A DNA stretch of 64,000 nt, from contig JAFCMP010000044.1 of assembly GCA_017506865.1 (NCBI GenBank), forward strand, positions 1 to 64,000, written 5' to 3'. This document shows positions 57,346-64,000 of this stretch, piece after piece. Position numbers and translations under genes: made by a program. The stretch comes from Tribonema minus. Lineage: Eukaryota > Sar > Xanthophyceae > Tribonematales > Tribonemataceae. How positions within the stretch are numbered: the first letter of the stretch is position 1; each line of letters opens with the position of its first letter. A model generated the notes under the pieces. That model did no database searches, was not told the origin of the DNA, and saw nothing but the letters and a program-made list of their open reading frames with translations.

Positions 57346-60300
57346 ATGGTGACCAGACGTCTTGTTCTCTCTGCAGGCGTGGCCCTCGCGACTGCGCAGC
57401 TCAGGTGAGTCGCGTGCCACGTGCGTGCACCCCAGGCGACGCGATCTTTCGGCGTGATGATATTCTCGACGCTTATCGAGTTCGCCTGTGTTGTGTGCTT
57501 GTTGCGTGCCACAGCGCTGCCAAGGTCTTCTTCAGGGAGCATTTCAATGACGAGGGCTGGCGGGAGCGCTGGACCGTGCCCACCAAATGGAAGTCAGAGA
57601 GCGAGCTGGGGGAGTGGGGTTGGACAGTCGGCAAATGGCACGGTGGTGACGAGAGCAACAAAGGCATCCAGACATCGCAGGTGCGCAAGAACTCATGACG
57701 AATATGCGCAGCTCGGTGCCACCTGCGAGCTTGTCGTGACGCCTGCTGTTGTAATCTCGCAAGGTATCAGGATCAAGCGCAGGACGCTGAGAGGAGCATC
57801 ATCGGCTATTTGGACTCGTTCGTGGAGCTCTCCTCCTGACTACTCATTTTTGTCAAACCTTTAGCTGACGTAAGCTCTTAGCTTCATTGTGACTTGCTGA
57901 TGAAGCAAAATCAAGCCGCTGCCAGAGTCTTTCTACGATGCACATCTGTGAATCATGCTCCTCTTTTTCAAACCGCTGAGACTTCTGTGCTGAAGAAGGC
58001 GGATTTTCTACAATCTCGCGGCCTTTGAAGCTCATCATAATGCGCGGTAACACACTAGCTACTCTGCCAGTGCTTCAGAATTTGCATATCCTGAGATGAA
58101 CACTGGCTGTGGCACCATGTGCCTGTGTGGCCGGTCTTCCTGTGCCGAGGTATCTACCTCGTTGTCAAAGTGCGCTTCCACAGCATTGCGGCGCCCAAGG
58201 ATTGACCTTTCATGCAAGACAGCAATCTCAACATACACAGCAGTCAGGCACACCAAGCGTACGCGGGAAGCACGTTCGCCCGCACCGTCCCCCACCACCG
58301 CCTTGCTTCAGTACACCTCTGCACTGGCTCTGCCCACTATTGCACTGTCTCTGCCCGCTGTTGCACTGGCTCTGCCGCTGCCTCACCCCCCCCCCCTCCC
58401 CCCTTTCACTGCCCCCCCCCCTCTTCCCCCTCTTCCCCCTCTCCCCCCCCCTCAACGCGCACAGGACTCGCGCTTCTACGGCATCATCGCGCCCCTGGAC
58501 GAGCCCTTCACGCAGGACGGCGACCTCGTTGTGCAGTTCAGCGTCAAGCTGGAGAAGGCGCTCGACTGCGGCGGCGCGTACATCAAGCTGCTGGGAGGTG
58601 AAGTCGACATGGACTCATTCGGCGGCGATATGCCGTACCAGGTAGCGATGACACTAATCTGTCCATCGCAACCTAAATCTATTGCTTTCATACAACATGC
58701 TCAGGTCCCAGTTATCGTGTACGTGCGCATTTGCTTGCACGAGTGCTGACATGAGCTGGACACATGCATATGTTGCATCTGATTTGCGTGCCACAACCAC
58801 AATTGCCTGAGCAAGCGCACATATGGATCGTTGCCAACGTTGACACAACAACTCCTTGCAATTGACAACAACACGTGTGTACATGCGCACTCACAGTACT
58901 TAGGCAGTTGCCGTGCATGCAGTGGGTATGTTGCATGTGTAGTTCTGTCGTCATGATATACGCAATGAACGCCCTTGTGCATTGTTTTGAGACTCATGTG
59001 CTAGTACACGAGTGATTGGTCGATGGCCCACTGTACACCTACACCGCGCCCCACAGCACAGCATTCGACGCCCGGCATGCCATGCATCCGCAAGTGGGGA
59101 GAGGCACAGAGCAGAAATACCAATTTGAGCCTTCAAACGTTTTTTTGCGTACCAGGTCATGTTCGGCCCCGACATCTGCGGCAGCGGCAATGCGCGCACG
59201 CACGTCATCTTCCACTACGCGCCCAAGAACGAGAACCTGCTGGCCAAGACGGACGTGCGCGTGGAGCGCGACCGCCTCACGCACGTCTACACGCTGCACG
59301 TCAAGGTGGGTTTGCGTGGCTGGCCGGTGCGCCGCGAATGCCTGCACGATTGCGGTTGTGGTGCTGCGGACAGAGATGACTCGAGTGCAGACGCGAGTGA
59401 TGGCGCGGGGGGGGGGGGGGGCAGTGATGGGGGGGATAGGGGGGGCATTTACTTGGCTGATCGTCACATCTGCTGAGCTTCATCATTACCAATAACCACA
59501 ATGAACTTGTTCATAGAGTTCACCTTTGGCCTTGGCTTGCAGCATACATCTGGCCACATCATTGGTGATGAGCACATGATTGCCTTTTTTTGATAGTTCG
59601 CCTTTGGCCTTGATGTGCAGCTTGCCTTCGGCCTCGGTCTGCAGCCGGCAGCTCTGCGAAGGCCGATGCAGTGCAACGCCCAGACTTGTCTCCACCCTGC
59701 ACACACACATCACCGGAACGCTTTGGACGCACTCAACTCATCACGTCACTGGCTGCTGTGCTGCTTCTTTCGCGCTCAGGCCGACGCCACGTACGAGGTC
59801 TACATTGACCAGACCAGCGTGCGCGCCGGCAGGCTGGAGGACGACTTTGCCTTCCTGCCGCCGCGCCAGATCCCTGACCCGAACGTCACCAAGCCGGAGG
59901 ACTGGGTGGACGAGCGGCGCATTCGCGACCCCGCTGCCGTAAAGCCGGACGGCTGGGATGACGTGCCCAAGACGATACCGGACGCTGACGCGGAGAAGCC
60001 GGCAGAGTGGGATGATGTGAGAGAAGGGGTATAGCGTGTGTGCTTATGTATGCGCGTATAGCGTTATTTTGTGCGTATATGCACTCATGTACATGTAGCG
60101 CATTCGCGGCTCCGATGCCGTAAAGCCGAACGGCTGGGACGACGTGCCCAAGACGACACCGGATGTTGAGGGGGAGAAGCCGGAGGAGTGGGATGATGTG
60201 AGAGAAAGGGCTGGTTGAGCGCGTGTGCTCATGTATGCGCGTACAATTTGTTTGTTTGTATGCATTCAAGTGTGCTCTTGATGCTGTCAAGCTGCACAGC

Positions 60301-62417
60301 TGGGATGACGCGCCCGAGACGATACCGGACCCTGGTGCGGAGAACTTCAAGCTGGAGACGTGGGATGATGTGAGAGGAAGCAGGGGCTGTGCGTACACAC
60401 GCATAACATACGTTTCTCCTTTCAGCGCACGTCATTCATCAAAGTTGTGCAAATCTTTCTCATATACGCTCTGCTGTAATGCCCCTCCCTCCCCCCCCCC
60501 CCCCCTCCCCAGGCCGAAGACGGCGAATGGGAGCCCGCGCAGATACCCAACCCCGATTACCAGGGCCCCTGGCGGGCCCCCATGATCGACAACCCGGACT
60601 ACAAGGGGGAGTGGGAGCAGCCGATGATTGACAACCCTGACTTCAAGGAGGACCCCCTGCTGTACCGGCGCTGCGACGGCTGCACGCACGTGGGCTTCGA
60701 GCTGTGGCAGGTGCGTGTCCCATTTGCGCCTGGCGGCAGTTACATCTGATCAGCAGCGACAATCATTAAGAAGGTGTAAGACGCAAGGCAAAGGCATTGC
60801 AGATGGACGAAAGTTTTCTGAGGCCGCACGACCCTGTCTGTGGTGTGAGGCATATCCCCCCTGCCCCCCCCCCCCCCCCCCCCCCCCGTTCACTTCAGAT
60901 TTTGCCTGAGAGCGATTGCATTGTGGGAGGGGGTCCCCCAGACTTTGTGACGCACTTCATCACAACCACTTACACCTGCATGCAACGCGCACGAAATCAT
61001 TCTGCAAGCAGCTGACAAGACCAAACATGACAGTCACAAAATAACCAACAGGCTTTGTTTGATATCTACTGCATCACTCACTTGAGAGCTGGAGCATCAC
61101 ACCATTCACAGTCCCCCGCACCGCCGCCAAAACCCATACATAGTTGGACAACTTCAGCTTTAACTCAAATCCGGCTTGAACTCCCACCACCTTGTTTGCG
61201 CAGGTCACGTCGGGCACCATCTTTGACGACATCATCGTCACAGACTCTCTGCCCGAGGCGTTCGCGCTCGCGGAGGAGGGCTGGGCCAGGTGGAAGGACA
61301 AGGAGAAGGCCATGTGGGAGGAGGTCTCCAAGAAGGTCAGCGCTCAGGATACTCATGAATTGAGCAGCGTATTCACACCAGAGTGATTCAAGGGGTTACT
61401 TTCCGAGGTAACAGCTGTCTTCAGAGAGGGTCAGCCCCGGCGACTGAGCACTGCAGCATGATTCAACATAAGTATGAGAAGTATGCAGAAGGTACTCAGG
61501 CAGAAGGCACTCAGGCTACTCATGAAGTCAGAATGGCGCACATCCGTCAGTCGGCAACACATTTATAAATGAGCATCTGCAGTAATTCACTCTTTGAAGC
61601 ATCAGCGGGTCTCCGAGGGATGTCACCGTCGAGCCCCGTCGGGCTGTCACCGCTTTCGCTAGTGAATGTTGAGTACGGGTAATGCAGCGCTCTCTCCATG
61701 CAGTGCACTGCTTGCAGACCCGTCGATATCGCTCTGCACTAACGAAAGAATCCTTTATTTGGGGCGATACTAACCCCAAACCTTACCCTTACCCTAGACC
61801 CAGTGCTCTCTCAATGCTGTACGTTGCCTCATCAGAATGCCGATATTTCAAACGTGATCAACAGCATCAGTGTTCCATTGTCCGTTCGTGCGTGCACCGC
61901 CCCTGTTCAGGCACTTGGTTGTCAGACGACGCAGGGGCTGCCCTGTGCCGATGAACCCTAGCCCTAGTGCTGCCCTGTGCACATACTATGCCACGTAGCT
62001 GACGTGCTTGCTCGCGCTAATGGTTGTCCGAATGCGCTCACCACGAGCACTGTTCGAATATCAAAGTCGGCATTTGTGCGCTGTGTACATAGTGGAAAGG
62101 TACACCGGCTTGCAAAGGTCTTCACTCGTTGGCATCATCAGAGGCGGTCACCCAATGATGCTTTGAAAGCGCAGCCGTCAACTGCAACAAGGCTGGTTCC
62201 ATACAGTGTGTCGATGCACCTGGCGCCCACATCGCATTGCAGCACAACACATATACGATATTACAGTATAATGCCAAAACAGAAGTATGACAACTGCTCC
62301 GTGGTGCTCTCGCAGGAAAAACCGGAGATGCCATCATTCGGCGACGAGGGGGATGACGATTTGGACGAAGATATGGCAGCTGCTATGGACGAGGACTGGA
62401 CCAAGGAGGAGCTATGA
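57346..62417 (+). CDS. CRT: Calreticulin, ER lectin chaperone with C-terminal KEEL
   Basis: Eight exons: 57346-57404, 57515-57680, 58465-58641, 59156-59305, 59780-60016, 60513-60710, 61204-61335, 62316-62417; 406 aa, all phases consistent. Signal peptide MVTRRLVLSAGVALATAQLS. The N-domain has KVFFREHFNDEGW, NKGIQTSQ, the conserved Cys pair (ALDCGG, GPDICGS) and THVYTLHVK. P-domain (exons 5-6): three A-type repeats (IPDPNVTKPEDW, IRDPAAVKPDGW, IPDADAEKPAEW) and three B-type repeats (GEWEPAQIPNPDYQ, APMIDNPDYKGEW, PMIDNPDF). The C-domain is short, acidic (GDEGDDDLDED) and ends KEEL, an ER-retrieval variant of KDEL. Length is usual for the family. It binds calcium and folds glycoproteins in the ER lumen. 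It diverges from the MFS gene. Confidence 0.94.
60098..60201 (+). repeat. Duplicated calreticulin P-domain exon segment, still open
   Basis: A copy of the last ~105 bases of exon 5 with TAG before it (possible acceptor) and GAT|GTGAGAG after it, as in the true exon. Read in phase 0 it has no stop and would add two A-type repeats (DAVKPNGWDDVP and EGEKPEEWDD). It could be a cryptic or alternative exon, or a recent relic. Confidence 0.7.
60286..60375 (+). repeat. Second, more decayed copy of the calreticulin P-domain exon end
   Basis: This repeats GGGATGACG-GCCC-AGACGATACCGGAC and ends TGGGATGAT|GTGAGAGG. The part further upstream, aligned to the exon, contains a TGA, so the full segment is not translatable, although a short stop-free piece after CAAG (about 60291) remains. 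Confidence 0.7.
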
Positions 62418-64000
62418 CGCACATGACGACGGGCTTGCTCACTGCAGAGCGCGCACAGACGATGCACGCATATGCACACGCCGCCGCCGCGCCACACAAG
62501 TAATAGACTTGCATGTTGAGTCACACAGCAAGGCAGATTTGCCTCGCCAAAAGCGCGTGCGCGGTTTTCTTTGTTCATTATTGTTGAAGTTGAAGTTGCT
62601 GTGCATCACCGCCACGCCAGTTGCGGTTTTCAGCTGTGGCATGGCATCTAATTGCTTCTATGTACTTGCAGATACCTGCCTGCCTGGCTTGACGTGAATT
62701 TGTGCTAGTGGGTGAGCGCAGAGCATTGCCTGCCCCACCATTTGACTCTTGATGAACTACCATGCTTCAATGGCTGCGTCCAGTTGCACCGCAGGAGCAC
62801 TATAAACGCCCCATGAGCATTATGCAATCAGCATCACTTGATGCAGATAGTTCTCGCTGCCTTTGTGTCGCTAAAAACAACAACATTGATGATGGGTCGC
62901 AGGACTTCGCAGTAGTCTAGATCATACACCCTGCGGCACAGCAGAATGAGCGTCACAAGTGAGTGGCAGTCCCTGTGTGAAGTGGCGCGTTCATCATTGG
63001 CAAGGCCGCCTGCGCAACGACAGCATCACTTGGTGCACATATGCACGTGTCAAGTTGCAGATATTTGACACTGCCAAGTAGCTGCTGGCACTACGTAGGC
63101 TCAAGCAAAGGAGCTGACTATACTGGAAAAGGAAGTGGACGAGGCCATTTGAAATGCACAGCGAGTTTACATTGGTCAAGCAGTTTTGTTTTTGGTGCAT
63201 TGTGGCTTTGTGGGGTCATACAAAGCACCCGCCAGAATAACGGCAATCACCACGTGTCGATTTCACAACCACAAGAGCAATTACTGAACCAGATGAGGAG
63301 ATGTCATTGCTCACGGTCATGTAACCAATGCCAAGCCTTGGCTTGGCACGTTCTTGGTGTCATTAGTATCCCCTTACATACCAATAGCAATAGGCGCCCA
63401 TTCTGTAGCAACTGAGATCTCACCAATTCCTTGGGCCAAATTGACGTCACCACCGGAACCCACTATTGACTGAAGCACGACTTTCAAACGGCCATGGCCT
63501 GTGAGCACCACCGGCTCACATTGGAAACAACGGACACCACCCTTTCACTCACGCGACCTCGATCACATCTGAATTTCCCAAAGTGTGTGCGACAGTGCTC
63601 AGTATCCGCATCCACCGCTACGAGCGTGGCGCCTCCACTCGCAGTTCCCTGCGCTTGGCGCTGAACTTGGCTTTTGCAGCGGCGGCGTTCACCGCAAAGG
63701 GGAAGGGCACTTCCAGTGCAGCGCACCCCGGCATCTGCAGTCTGAGGCACTGCTCAGATATGTCGAGTTGGGCTTCACTGGAGCGCTGCGCCGCCTGCGC
63801 ATGGTGCAGAGTTGGCACGCATTGATGGCAGCGGGCGTTGTCGTGAGCCTGACAAATGAGGCATCTAAGTAGCATATGATTTGGCAGTATGAGCACTGAG
63901 GTGATGAAGAGCACTTCCGCCAAGCGTTGCATACGTCGTCATACATGGCAGCATAGGTAATTCACGATTGATGCATACTGCCAGGAAGGCCACAAGTGAT
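62418..64000. other. Terminal stretch without a recognised gene
   Basis: Begins with the expected calreticulin 3' UTR (contains a TTGAAGTTGAAGTT run at about 62583). ORFs of 85-124 aa on both strands after 63000 (for example 63041-63415 plus, 63618-63932 minus) have no motif I recognise. A gene could enter from beyond the right edge. Confidence 0.5.

Noticed and set aside
62316-62417. KEEL as a truncated or mutated KDEL
   Set aside because: The acidic tail, frame and stop are intact, and KDEL variants with Glu are known in eukaryotes, so it is treated as the native signal.
63041-63932. Small ORFs on both strands at the right edge
   Set aside because: No motif, no convincing splice structure and no compositional signal; not called as genes.

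Overview
This is a nuclear genome window from a GC-rich, intron-rich eukaryote. The best guess is an alga with a secondary red-type plastid, possibly a haptophyte; another chromalveolate alga is not excluded. Reasons: every confident gene is split by GT-AG introns plus two GC-AG introns. A plastid FdC2-type ferredoxin starts with a signal-peptide-like leader followed by Phe. A 115-kDa-class mitochondrial NAD-glutamate dehydrogenase and an MFSD4-like transporter are present. TTAGGG-type motifs are scattered through the introns. The organism call is inference.

Layout. 1-7.4 kb is mobile and repetitive DNA: a frame-broken reverse-transcriptase retroelement on the minus strand (about 288-4176), then a nested tandem array (4396-6578) between two 114-bp direct repeats that look identical, then unrecognised minus-strand ORFs. 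7.4-9.2 kb holds no gene I can support. 9165-20623 (minus) is a DED1/DDX3 DEAD-box RNA helicase in 13 exons. 21789-24047 (minus) is the FdC2-like ferredoxin in 3 exons. It is divergently paired, only 92 bp apart, with a 7-exon pentatricopeptide-repeat (PPR) gene (24140-30510, plus). 32835-52164 (plus) is the NAD-GDH in 23 exons. 54494-57126 (minus) is an MFSD4-like transporter with two apparent frame breaks. 219 bp away and divergent from it is an 8-exon calreticulin gene (57346-62417, plus) ending in KEEL. The last 1.6 kb has no recognisable gene.

The splice models were built by hand from exon homology, splice dinucleotides and phase. The five intact gene models keep an open frame throughout: DED1 761 aa, FdC2 208 aa, PPR 710 aa, GDH 1145 aa, calreticulin 406 aa.

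The most unusual signal is in the introns. In DED1, GDH, PPR and calreticulin many introns carry one to five decaying tandem copies of the end of the neighbouring exon together with its splice site and adjoining intron sequence. Introns here seem to have grown by repeated tandem duplication across exon-intron borders, leaving fossil or decoy exons; at least one copy (calreticulin P-domain, 60098-60201) is still open and phase-compatible. A 195-bp element flanked by TCCAT occurs once in a DED1 intron and once in a GDH intron. The genes are housekeeping functions (translation initiation, plastid redox, organelle RNA processing, nitrogen catabolism, sugar transport, ER folding) and do not form a pathway.
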